A stretch of 64,000 nt of DNA from Linnemannia schmuckeri (Eukaryota; Mortierellomycota; Mortierellomycetes; Mortierellales; Mortierellaceae): NCBI GenBank assembly GCA_029449235.1, contig JANATG010000008.1, positions 62,001 through 126,000 of the forward strand. The letters are read 5' to 3'. Positions within the stretch are counted from its first letter, which is position 1. Every line of letters starts with the position of its first letter. The position numbers were made by a program, and so were the translations under genes. Positions 31,993-43,607 of this stretch are shown in pieces. The notes under the pieces were generated by a model. The model saw only the letters and a program-made list of their open reading frames with translations, was not told where the DNA came from and ran no database searches.

Positions 31993-34332
31993 TTACTCGG
32001 TCTTGAGGGGAGCCTTCTTGAGGAGTCCCTTATCCTTGGCAAACTGCTCAGCCTTGTTATAAACAGAGGACCACTGCTCCTGGGCGATCTGACGACTCTT
32101 TCCGACATGAGCCTGAACGAGGTCGTTTGTCTTTGCGACCTTAGCGTCGATCAGGGTCTGATTGTCGAGGTAGAGACGGGGGGCGGCAAACAGCGAGACC
32201 AAGATCAGGGAGAGGAGGGTGGTGGTCGAGAACCAGGTTCTGAGTGTCCAGATTGCGTAGAAGATACCAATGAACTATTTGGTGTGAGATTGAGGAAATG
32301 TAAACGTCATTATATAGCGGGGTTAGTTTTGGCCCAAAAGAACTATAATCGTCTCGCCTTTTTTTTTTTTTTTGTTGTCGTAGTTGGTTGGTGATAGCTT
32401 CGTTTTTGGAGAATGGTTTTGTCGTGTGTTGTTGCCGTTGTTTGAACGGTGCGATAATGATCAAATCGAACAAACAAGTCACTGCCATAATCCTCAGTGA
32501 TCCATGTATGAAGAAAGAGGAAGGAGGCTGTACCTTGAGGGAGCGCTTGTTATCTTCAACGAGGACAACCTTGGCGAGCTCGGTAAGGACGATGTTGAGA
32601 CCGTCGGTGACATAGTCGACACGGCGATGAAGACGGTCAGCCTCCAAGTGTAAGAATTCTGCCGAGCGAGAGTAGTACCTCCTGTTAGAGATTAAGGATA
32701 AAGAAAGAAGGGTACTTGGTCAGTATGTCTTGCACACACAATAGGAGTGTAGGGTCGTGTGTAGTGGTGCATATGGCAAAAATGAAAAAGAGATCCCTTG
32801 CTTTTTTTCTTCTCTTCCTTCCCGCGGCACGCCTTCCATCCAACTGCAACTTACTCTAATGGACGGGCGGCAGGCTTGCCAGTGACGCGGTTAAAGATCA
32901 AGAGTCCGTTGACGTAGATAAAGGAGGCCGAAATGCCAAAGACAAAGGCCGCACAGGCAACGTTGAGGAGCGAGATCCAGCGGCAGGAGAGGACAACGGC
33001 CAAGGAAGTGGCCAAGACGCCTCCCGAGACGGCAGGCTTCTCCCAGAGGACGAGGCTCTTCAGACGGGGGGTCATGTACGCATAGGGATCTGCAAGTAGA
33101 TCAATTGGTCGGTACGCAGGGAGAGTGATAGGGGAAGGGATGGGAGGATGGGAGGATAAAAGAGAAAAAAAAAGGAGAGAGAACAGGATGTCACGGTTAG
33201 TATCGATTGCATATGCACGCGGCGACGGTATAATCGATTGTGAAGTTGGGTTCGTTGTCACTCGTCAAAACAACAGCGGTAACAACAATAACCACCGTAA
33301 ACTACTGTCCATCATGACCAATGAAGGGAACAACACAATACTCGATTGGACTCAATAGAACAGAAAAGAAAATAGGAGCGAGTATACAAGGTAAGCGAAA
33401 CCCATGTGAAGCTTGGCACAGGGAAAACTAAAAGGTATGGTTTTTGGTGGTCCGCGCTAATAGAATACATATACACACACTTGACTCTCACTCTCTTCCC
33501 ACACACTGCCACGATTACGATTGGATATGACATTCTTGAGTGAACAAAAGTGCCTCTTGCACCATCCTGTGTCTGGAATAAGGGATGACGAGATTATATA
33601 CGGGAGAAAGAAAAAAAAAATTGATTCATATCCAAAGATATAGATACAAGAGAGGAAGTTTTGCTTATGCGCTCGTGTTGCTTATGCGCCTTTTCTTTTT
33701 TGGTGCGATGTGGTGTGAGAGCAAACACGAAACGAAGACGGGATCCGGGCGCTGAGAATGGGAAAAACCACCGATGATAAGAGAAAGGTGTATGTGTGTA
33801 AACAAACATGTGTGCTTTTGGTTTTCTTTTGCCTGTTTGTTTGTTCGTCGACCTAGACATGGCCCCTGTCCCTCTCGTGAAGTTATGTCAACGGTGCTCG
33901 GGAAACCATACTCTCATCGCCACATTCTCCTTGTCCCCCTGTAACAGTGTATGTAAGCCATTATCCCTTTCTTTTGCTCCTTCTTTTTAGCCCTTGCAGC
34001 TTCCCACACACATAAGCACGCTCTGTTTCTCTTTTCTCCCGCTGGGACCACTTTATGGCACGAGTGGGGCAATCGATGCCTTCATTTGTCCCTCTCCCGT
34101 TATTTTCTCTGCTTCTCCGAGCGAGTTAAAGTAAGGAGAAAAGGGATCTGGATCTCTTTCTCATTCTTGTTCGTTTTCTTACACTCTTGTTCAATGTTCT
34201 CTTATCGTATTCCTTGCCCACAGACCGAAGAACAAGCGCAAAAAAAGGAACAAAAGAAAAAGACGACAATAAAAAATGGTGGCAAAAGAGTGCTATACAA
34301 AGAAAACAAGAGAGGCAAAGCAACAAAAGAGG

Positions 34333-34367
<35 letters not shown>

Positions 34368-34562
34368 AAAGGACTAACCAGCGCTGTGCTTGTCGGGCGA
34401 GTCCGAGGAGGAGCGGTCGCGACGGGCGGGGGTGGGAAGGATGGGAGAGGACTCTGCGGCGTTCTCGGTGACGGTGGATTGGTGATCGGCAAAGGTCTTT
34501 TGCTGAGGGACGGTCTGGTCAACCTGGAGGTAGGCGAGTGAGGGGTCTTGTTGCTGGGCCAT
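31993..34562 (-). CDS. Reticulon-domain ER-shaping protein
   Basis: Four exons: 34562-34379, 33089-32855, 32681-32534 and 32274-31993, giving 282 residues. A polar N-terminus of about 65 residues is followed by a reticulon homology domain. It starts LKSLVLWEKPAVSGGVLATS and has a first long hydrophobic hairpin (VLATSLAVVLSCRWISLLNV, AAFVFGISASFIYVNGLLIF). A 66-residue-type loop with conserved Leu/Arg heptads (LHLEADRLHRRVDYV) follows. A second hairpin comes next (FIGIFYAIWTLRTWFS, LLSLILVSLFAAPRLYL). Reticulons insert as wedges into the ER membrane and bend tubules. The C-terminal tail is Lys-rich and ends KAPLKTE, without a clear KKxx retrieval motif. Intron 1 is 1289 nt, unusually long, and contains a 28-base A run at 34336-34363 close to the donor. 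Reticulon genes often use alternative first exons; I see no second start I can prove. Confidence 0.9.
34336..34363. repeat. A28 homopolymer in reticulon intron 1
   Basis: Run of 28 A on the plus strand, a T tract on the transcribed strand, 15 bases inside the first intron of the reticulon gene. Confidence 0.93.
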
Positions 34563-35758
34563 GTTTGTTGTTTGCTGTTGAGTGGTGTGAGTGTTGGTTG
34601 GTAGGTTGGTGCGTGGGTAGTGGTAATAGGATGAGGAAGAAAGAAAAGAAAGGAAGGAGAGAAGGAGGGAAAAGAAGTGAATCGAGGTTTTTATCTGTTG
34701 GTCATCATCGCCTCTTATTCCTCGGTCCTTATCATTCAGTCCCGCTCTGCGCATGAATTGTAATAAAATAAATTCTGGATGAATGCGATCATCATGAATT
34801 CACACACACTAACAAACTTACAGCTTTTCTTCTGGAAGACACCTTCGAGAGGCCTCTCTAAATTCTCATACTGTCGTCCTCGTATCATCCATTCATCACT
34901 GCTTCTTCACACTCTCATCTAGCCTTTTGCTTCTTTCTCGCTCGGAGAACGGTCCATCATCAAGGCATAAAGAAAGCAAAGAAGGCAGAAGACAGAATGC
35001 AAGTACCATAAAAACAATAAAATAAAAAAAAAAAAAAAAAAAAAGCGGCCCATGCCCATTCTCCCACTTTCCCTGCCTCACACCCTCTGTTACAAACAAC
35101 TGAACTGCTAATCTGACTGACCCAGGGGGTGGACGGAGTGTTTTGTATGAGTTCAAAACACCAAACCAAAAAGCAACCAAAGGATCAAGAGAGCGATAGA
35201 GAAGGAGACGAAAAAGAAAAAAGAGAACGGCGAGGGAGAGAAAAGAAAAGAAGATTGGGCGCAATGATTGTGAGTGCAATCGCAAATTTTTTCAATATTG
35301 GACTCTGTCACGCGAGAATACAAAGACGGTACTCGTAGCAATCGGTTTGACGAGACCCATGAACTCTTCTTTTAACAGGGGTACTGACTCTGGGTACTTT
35401 TTCAAACAACGAGGTGGGTGAGAGAAGGAGACCAAAGTGAAGCAACGACGAATGAAATAAAAGAATCTACCACACTCGTACGTTTTGCGTCTATATGAAC
35501 ATGTGCCATTCAAAAGAAAGGTTGTATGTGTGGCTCGTGCTCGCTTGTCAGGCTTCCCCTCGTGTGCACCCTAACTCATTTATCGCACACTCTTCTGCCT
35601 TTTTTTTCTTGGCTGTACCACACGACATTGGAACAACCACAGCAACTCGTACACGCACAATGTAACAACGTTCGAAAGTAAAACACAAGAGCTGACAAAG
35701 AAGAAAACACGGATAAAAAAACGCGCGCGCAAGGGAGCTGCTTTTATTGGAAACACGT
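34563..35758. other. intergenic, reticulon upstream and uL23 downstream
   Basis: About 1.2 kb. An A run of about 20 bases lies near 35026-35044. Purine-rich DNA next to the reticulon start fits a CT-rich leader. No gene is supported. Confidence 0.55.
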
Positions 35759-36753
35759 TTAGATGAATCCAATCTTGTTGGCAACATCAAGAGCATCGAC
35801 ATCGGCGGTGAGCTTGATGTAGGCCTTCTTGTTGCCGTCGGGGCTAATTTGCACGAAGGGAAGAGTCAGGGAATAAATGATTAGTTCGATGTCTCGTACA
35901 AGGTGTATGAAGTGTCCAGAGTTGTGGTATTTCCTGCAAGGCGATAATTCAACTCCTACTGCTGATATCTGACGACACTTTGCCACCAAGATCGCGTGCA
36001 CAGACGCGTTTGACTCTTTTTCAACTTGTGTCCTGGAATGAGCTGTTCTCCAAAGCCCTCCAGGGACATCCTGTTATCCTGAATCAACCAAGTGTCCAAT
36101 GCCAGCCCACGACCTCGCAAATAATATTAAAAGAAATGAAGAGAGACGTACCGGATGAGGGTGTTGACCTTGAGAGCGGTAACATCGTACATCTTCTTCA
36201 AGGCATCCTTGATCTGGCGCTTGTTGGACTTGACGTCAACAATGAAGACGAGGGTGTTGTTCTCCTCGATCTTCTTCATGGCAGACTCAGTGTTGAGGGG
36301 AGTCTTCAAGACCTTGTATTGGTCCAAACGGGGAACGTGAGGGACCGACTTGCGGGCATACTTGGGGGAACGAGCAAGCTTGAGGGTCTTGGGGCGGTTG
36401 AAGGTGGTCGAGGTGCGGATCTTGCGAGCCTTCTGACCGTTAACACCCTTCAAGGCAGCCTTCTTGGCGGCGAGAGCCTTGTTCTTATCCGAAGGAGCGG
36501 CTATTGTGACCGAAGGAGTGTATCATCGTAGATATGAAGGAAGTCAGTTTGACTGTTCGCTAGACGGTAAATTTGATAATCGGAATAGTATCCTGGCTTG
36601 GTGTGTATTTGAGTGCAGCGTGTCGAGTCAAAGCGAAAGGTTTTCTCCCACGCGATTGATGTTGCAGTGGTTGATGAGCATCAATATGTGTTGATTCCTT
36701 TTGTCTCTAAAAAGCCCTTTTTCCGGTCCTGCTCTACACTTGACAGTAGCCAT
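35759..36753 (-). CDS. RPL25: 60S ribosomal protein uL23 (L23a/L25)
   Basis: Three exons: 36753-36738, 36500-36152 and 35843-35759, giving 149 residues. Exon 1 is only 16 nt (MATVK plus one base) and uses a GTAGAG donor. Exon 2 begins after CACAATAG and carries KNKALAAKKAALKGVNGQKA, RKIRTSTTFNRPKTLKLARS and the globular body up to DALKKMYDVTALKVNTLI. Exon 3 encodes RPDGNKKAYIKLTADVDALD and the family ending VANKIGFI. uL23 sits beside the polypeptide exit tunnel and is the docking point for SRP and nascent-chain factors. The basic N-terminal extension is normal for eukaryotic uL23 and is also the nuclear import signal. The weak donor of exon 1 is the least certain point. It is supported by giving the expected basic start without a stop. 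Confidence 0.93.
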
Positions 36754-37447
36754 CACGAAAACCTGATCCTGGAGCATCTCTTCGCTCCCCCTTTTGCCCT
36801 ATGCAGGTGCGCAAAGGATATCAAGATGTCTCCTTCAACCTGATTAAGGCTTGGGTGTGCTTGTCGAAAGCGATGTTTTGTTTTCCTGACCGATGGAGCA
36901 AATGGATGGTGAATCATAGTTCCTGGGTAAACAGTTGATCAACAGCGTCCCTGCACTCAGTCATTTCAAGATGTTTCCTCTAGCTCCTCCTGCTATGAGT
37001 TGAATCGTGATGTATATAGCCTCCCATCTACACCGTCTCAGACTCGAAAAATGAAAAAGTCGACAATATCCCGAAAAGACGAATAGTTGGGAAGTCGATG
37101 ATGGCTACGATAAATGAAGCCGATGATTCCGGGTCTGATGCGATGGTCGATGGTTGTTTGTTGGTATGTATGTGTTGACCGATGGATGCCCCGCATCGGT
37201 CTGCAATGATCCATATTGACAGATGCCGCACCTTTCGACATGGTTTAAAAGACGAAAAAAGAGGAAGGGATTCGATCGTGCACCACAGCCAGTTAAAGGG
37301 CAGCCATCCAGTCATTTGCAGAAATGCACAGTCACAAATTGTGGAATCAATTGGAGCCATACCAAACATTCACACCCGCCCATACACACACAAAACAGAT
37401 CTCTTTTTTCATTTCTCAACACTCCCCACTCATCCAACTAACCAACC
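36754..37447. promoter_or_regulatory. divergent upstream region, uL23 / COX7A-like
   Basis: 694 bases between divergent starts of a ribosomal and a respiratory gene. The last 90 bases before the plus-strand gene are CA/CT-rich leader. I find no distinct TATA box or named motif. Confidence 0.5.
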
Positions 37448-38103
37448 ATGTCCCTCATCAACCGCCCCAACCCCGTTCCCCACCTCCAGCGCCTCTACCA
37501 GGTACACTAACATACCAAAGCAGCAGCAACAACAAGTCTAGAACCCTTATTGATGGGAACAAGCATAAGAGGATGACTCGGCGACAAAAAAAAATATCGA
37601 ACAAGGAAGAACTCGGAGGAGACTTCTGATGCAATGACTTTCGCATTAGGGACCTTGAATAGACGGAACAAGAAGCAAGGATGAGGAGAAGCACACAAAC
37701 AGTTATCTTTACAGAACAGAGTGAACAAAGAAGAAGAGCATAAACAAAACAACGCGCCCCCAACTCTCAGGACGGACGAAACGCGCCATATATCACATAT
37801 ACACGGTCCTAACACACCCGACCCTTCGGAACAATCGAAAACTACATAGGCCCCCACCCACGTCCCCATCTACCTCAGAAAGGGTGGTGACAAGTTCATC
37901 ATGACCGCTTTCGGCAGTATCATGCTCGTCGGCCTCGTCGGCTCCCTCTATGGTGCCACCAAGATGGCCAGAGTAAGCTTCATTTTTGTCTTGTTGTACG
38001 CACTTGCATACGTATGCTTCGGCTGTGTCCTGTACAGTACTGACTAAGTTGACTTTTTTTATTGTTGTTATTCATTGAACATTTGTAGGGTGTCAAGAAC
38101 TAA
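37448..38103 (+). CDS. COX7: Cytochrome c oxidase subunit VIIa-like (COX7A family)
   Basis: Three exons: 37448-37501, 37850-37972 and 38089-38103, giving 63 residues; all introns are phase 0. The short protein starts NRPNPVPHLQRLYQ, close to the VIELQRLYQ start of yeast Cox7, and continues VPIYLRKGGDKFIMTAFGSI. A single membrane helix (MLVGLVGSLYGATKMA) and a charged C-terminus (ARGVKN) follow. This is the layout of cytochrome oxidase subunit VIIa in the inner mitochondrial membrane. The last exon is only GGT GTC AAG AAC TAA. No separate cleaved presequence is evident, as usual for this subunit. The first intron is 348 nt and contains no second coding part. It lies divergent to uL23. Confidence 0.85.
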
Positions 38104-39078
38104 ATGGGAGCAGCAGCACGCCTCTTTTTTATACTCATAGACAGCTCACCTTTACTATAAACTTATAGACAAAAACAAAGACCATTTTTTAACCATACGC
38201 GCTTCTTGGATCAACTTACGGGATGCATATTGTTTGAGAGGCGGTTTTCAGGCATCATTTCCTGTAGCCGTTCAGCCTCGTTGTGCTTTTTATTCGAAAA
38301 TGTCCGAGAAGGAAATTAGCAATGAATGAAGGGTGAAAGAACGATTGGACGCTGAAATTATAGGCAGAGGCAACAGCCTCCTGCAGCCTACAGCCTGCAT
38401 TGAAACATGAGGAATGGAGAAAAAGAAAGAGAGGCGTTAATGCTTTTAGGACGTTTGAAAAATTCTCCTAGTGCGATCGATCATACCCGTATTTTCCTAT
38501 TTGTGGAGATGCGGCGATGCTGTAAAATACACATCTATCTGCTTCAACGAAATGCGCGTCGCTTATCGTTTGCCAGTTTAAGCTATCTATGGCAATGGGC
38601 AAGGTTGAGGCACCGTGAAGGCGGTAGTGAGACTGAACAATGAGCGAAAGAGGTCACCATTCTCTTACCTGTGAACATTCAAGAAAGGATAAATAAGTAA
38701 GAGGCGATTACGAGGATCTCCACCAGGGAGAGTGAAAGCGAGCAGACTGAAAAGCGTAACACCATTCATCCATTCTTTTGGGGAGACGAATGTACGTAAC
38801 CCACCCAACCACCGCCTTGACAATGAAAAAAGAGGGCACGCGTAAACGTCAATTTATCCTGATTTAAAGCTCTACCTCATTAGCACTGATTTATCTTTTC
38901 CTCGTGCGAATGTGGCTCGAAGACTTCAGCTGGTCTTTGGGTTCTCCTCTTCTTCCTCTCTCTACTTCTCAGTCCACATATTCATGACTACTGGTTCTTT
39001 CACTCGTATCTAGTTGCCTGCCATCCCATGTCAGGTCATTTCTTCAAATTCACACTTGACCTAGACCTTTGTTATTGC

Positions 39079-39103
39079 AGTTATCTCGCCTGTCGAGATA
39101 ACT
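39079..39103. repeat. perfect inverted repeat, 10-bp stem, 5-nt loop
   Basis: AGTTATCTCG at 39079-39088 and its exact complement CGAGATAACT at 39094-39103, separated by CCTGT. It could be a protein-binding palindrome or an RNA hairpin. There is no adjacent T run of the Pol III terminator kind. Confidence 0.85.
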
Positions 39104-42100
39104 CACTCGTACGAAGGAGAGAAAAAAGAAATCTAGGCTAAGTAGTAAGGTGCGAACCCCCCCCCCCCATCTTGAATGACTCTTCGTTGTTGCCGAGGGA
39201 AAACGAGAAAGAATGACACAGTTACACAGCTTGATAGTCGAGGCGAATAGAGGCAGTGAGGAAGCGACGTGTGAATTTGCCGATGGCCATCTACATATAC
39301 TCATCGAGAATCATTGTTGCACATGCCTCAGACGATAGTTGATGACTACAAGGATGAAAAGTGATTAATAGGCTAACCGGACTTCAAGAGATTTTTAGCA
39401 TACTCAAGCATGGTCCGTAGTCGAGTTTGCTCGTTTTTTTGTTGGTTTTTTTTTTTTCCAACTCCTCGCGCGCTTTTTTAGCTCATTCGGTCCAATAAAA
39501 GTTAATCATGAGGAGAATATCGATGTACCCTGTCATCGCCTCGCGCCCGCCCTTTTCCCTCCTACCCCCTGTCCCATCCTCGCTTTGTCTCCTTTTTCAC
39601 AAAACCCTTCCCCCTTTCCTAGCGTGCGCCCACCCACACTCTCCTTGTTGCGGTTCATTATCCTACCCCCACCTTGTGGACAAGTTGGTCGGTGGAGTCG
39701 CGGCCCTGGTCTTGTACATATCTGCAAGGTACTCACTCCTTTACCTACTCATCCACTGACTGACACCCTGACACACTGACACACTCGCATATAAAATTCC
39801 AAAATAAGCATTTTCCAAGGAAAAACTGCGAGTGAAGAATATGCGTAATAACGAGTCAACAAAAAGGTAAACAAGAAAAAATGACCGACTTTGCCCAAGC
39901 GCGCACAAAGTCCGGGAGATACTAAAATGGACAAAAAAAAAGAATTGGGTTGCACTATCTAGTGATGGGAGAGGCATATTGGCATTGGGAGGTGTTTTGT
40001 TGACATGGCGTAGAATGGGACGTAGAAGGGCGAAAGGAAAAAATAAGCACTGGGACCTTCAACCCAGCGTTGTGAGGAAGGGGGAGACATTTCGACAAAT
40101 TAGGGATGTAAGGTACAGAAGATGTACATGTACACCTGGCTTGGAAATGGTAACGAATGGCATTTTAGTCCTTCGAAAAAATACAACGTGCTTTGTTATT
40201 AGTTCTCTTCGGCCGAGCCTAGCTCTCTCGATCTTTAGAATGAGCAAAAAGGGGTACGGTATATCCTCATCTGCTGTCCTCTATGTATGTTCAATGACTA
40301 CCTACAGATCATAAGGGTGGGAGGTAGTAGAGTGCCTAGTATCGTATTGTCCAAGTTGTCTTGTCCTGTCAATGACGGTTTGTTTGTCACTGTCAGTCCA
40401 GTGTCAGACATGTTTCTTTGTCTGTTTTGTTTGTGTTTTGAAAGGAAGGATCAAAAAGAAGGTTGGCATGTGCAGTCATTCAGTCAACAACAAATAACAA
40501 CGCAAAACAACGACAGTTCCCGATCCACTTGGCAGAAAAATGAGAATTGTATTTTATTTGGCTTGTGTGCACTATTTTCTCCTGTCTGCCATGGTTAGCG
40601 TTGTCGGGTATTACCTTGGTGTCGGGCAGTAAGAGAAAGAAAGTCCCGACACGTCAAATAAGCGACAAGTTTGAACAGAGATCATGGTATCCTTCTCACC
40701 ACACGCTACCTCAGTATCTCAGTGAGCATGAAATACCAACATGAAAAACTGAACATGAATCAACCAATCCCTTCAAACCCTTGGTCAGCCACCGAATGGT
40801 AGGCACTAACAAAGATAGAGACTAGTTGAAAAAAAAGTGGACTTTCGGTCCCTTTTTCGCTCCGGGAAACGGAGGAGTCTATTTGTCCCTCTGACCCGAC
40901 TATTTCTATTCTCTCTCTCTCTCATTCTTCCAATCCGCATGCACTCCTCCCGCATGCCTACTCATGGAACAAAAAAAGAACTCAGACGATTCAGAACAAA
41001 ATGTTCATAGAGCCTGCTTTTTCCAATTTATGTACAGGTGGATGTGGAGTCGAAGCAAAGTAAAAGGATGAAAGAAAGACAGGAAGAAAGAACGGAAGTG
41101 AAGCAAAAAGGAAAAAACCTCGGTGGTTGATGATGCCTATAATGTCGTCTGTGTCGGGTGATATTTTGCTCTTTGTACGCGGACGGACGATGAACGAACG
41201 CTGGAACGCTGAGACGAATCATTGGTGTTGGCGACAGCCATGGTTCCGTTCTGCCGCCAGAGAGGGGTTTATACTGGTGCCAACTGGCTAGCATGAGGGC
41301 GGAAAAATAGACGATGACTACAGCCAAAGTCCCTTTTTGCTTGTCGTTCAATGGACCATTGCTTGTTTGGCTTATGGCTACGACCTATGGGAGGTAATCC
41401 ATGCTTTGTTGATGTGTGGTCGTGTTTGTGCTGTTTTATCGTATTCGCGCAAAGGAGGTCGTGGAAGGAAACATTAGATGAATAGGAAAGGAAAACTTAG
41501 GTAGATCTATGGTGCCTCGATATGGAGAAGATCGCTGCTACTTCCCTTTTTTTTATCCTTTTCTCCACCGTACTTTTCTTTCTTTTTATGTCCACAGGGT
41601 CTTTTGAGGGGTGCAAAGAAAAACATGGAAGCGGAGGATACGATACAATTCGATATCAAACGATTCGTTTATATCACCCGTCCGTTAATGCTCGTTTGAG
41701 GGCATGACACCACCTGGGGAAGCTATTTCACTATCTACGAGATCCATTACCACAGTGCACACAAGGATTAACGGGAAGATGGGCAGTCGGATGAATGGGC
41801 AGATTGTGGTTGGTGTGTCAGTCGAGTGAGTCTGTAAGGCAGATGAGTCGCGCACCAGTCGGTGAGCAAGTATCAATCGCATACATCCGCACAATCTCAG
41901 AGCAAGTAAGCAAAGAGCACACTGACGACGAATTTGAAGATGATGCCAATGACAAAGTTAGCTGTTTGTTTGTTGACAGTTGACAAGTTGACAGGGCTAC
42001 TAAATAAAGCCCTATCTCGCACCTATCCCTGCTTGCTTTTTTAATTAGTCTCTCTATGCATTGTCAATTATCGACTGTGAATGAGTGATAGTACATGGAG

Positions 42101-42226
42101 ACCCATGATGACAATGGCTGAATGAATTTATTGCTGTTATGGGTTTAGCTGTACAAGAATAAGCATTGTTATGGATGAATAGGACCCTCCCTTTTTCCTG
42201 ACCTCCTCTGTTGATCAATGACCAGT

Positions 42227-42228
<2 letters not shown>

Positions 42229-42257
<29 letters not shown>
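42229..42257. repeat. T29 homopolymer
   Basis: Run of 29 T opening a pyrimidine-rich block. Confidence 0.93.
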
Positions 42258-42712
42258 GTATAAAACGGACTTCAACTTTGATCCACCCCCCTTTTTTTTT
42301 ATTCCTCTTTTTTTTTGTTTTCTTGTTTTTTTTCCCGTTTCCTCGTCTTTGTTCTTTCTTCGTTGTCTCTTTTTTTTATCGACGACCTGCACATCCCCAT
42401 CCTTCTCCCTCAATCGCACAAGCTTTATTTCACTTCCTTCGCGCCCCTGTTCCTTTTTCATCCTTGTACATTATCCATACGCCCACACCTTCTACCAATC
42501 TGATCCACACCTTCACGCTCTTTCTTATCCTGACTTCTTCCTTCCTCTCTCTCTATCACTTCTGCACTTTCCTTCACTCCGCCCAACTTTATCCTGAACA
42601 AGATACACAACCACTCTATCATGTACGTATAATACACATTCCTCCTCCATCACCATCACACACCCAGCCATGCACACCTTCTTCTCTTCTTGTCTATTAG
42701 TCCGCCGTGTTG
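42258..42712 (+). other. leader-like pyrimidine-rich block with intron-like end
   Basis: This 450-base CT-rich tract resembles the 5' leaders of proven genes in this window. It ends in TCATGTACGT, a good donor-like GTACGT, with TCTATTAG as a matching acceptor-like end 70-80 bases on. No coding frame follows. It may be the start of a noncoding or rapidly evolving transcript. Confidence 0.3.
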
Positions 42713-43286
42713 GTCCCCCGCCCGCTCTCTTCTTCTCTTCCTTGTTTTTTGCTCTCGTTTTCGTTCGCGGCATGGTGAATGGGTTGATTCACTTCAATCA
42801 TTGGAAGAGGCAGGGGTCATTGAGCTATTGAGATAGGAATTGTCAATCGCTGACTCGACTGGCCCATTGATACCCCCATTGAAATTCTATCTATCCCTCT
42901 GTATCCATTGACACCCATGCCACTCACAATTATACTCTCAGCTCGATCCACTTTGTTTCTTTTCCATGCTCGCTTCTCACCTCGAGTTAATGCTCCTGCA
43001 CTACTGCAACACCCAACAAAAATCCTGGCATCTATTCCACCTGCATCCATACATCCAAGTGCACACACACATAATATCCTCAGGGCAAAAAGAAAAAAGA
43101 GAATATGTCAACCGCACACATGCAAACAAAAAGGCAGATCAGCATCATCATGTCATCCCTACTACTCTCCTATCCTTTTTGACACGACAGCGCCAACAAC
43201 CCCTCCTCAAAAAAAAAAAGGCGGCAGATGCACGCTTGAGCGCATGGTTCGACCTGTCCGTCTGTCATGTCAATCAATACAGGGGT

Positions 43287-43308
43287 GAGGGAGGGAGGGA
43301 GGGAGGGA
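43287..43308. repeat. (GGGA)n repeat
   Basis: Short GAGG/GGGA tandem repeat. Confidence 0.85.
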
Positions 43309-43580
43309 TTGACTGCATGCTGCTTGCTGTTGTCTTTCGTGCTGTCTGTCCGCAAAAGAGGAGAAGAATGAGATATGCCGTATAATCATAGCTCGCACAC
43401 AACACGTTCCTTTCCAACACCGCACTTGGTGTTTTTTTTTTCTCCTTTCAACTTTTTTTTGTCTGTCCACGATTCTCTTTCTCCTTCTTTTGCTTTGGCT
43501 TGCTTGCTCTACCTTTTTTTTTTGTTTGCCTCCCCTGCCTTTTGCCATGCGACGAACGCTCAAGCTAGCCGGGTTAAATG

Positions 43581-43607
43581 CCATGCTATGCCATGCCATG
43601 CCATGCT
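43581..43607. repeat. (CATGC)n tandem repeat
   Basis: Five-base CATGC units, four to five copies with one variant. Confidence 0.85.
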
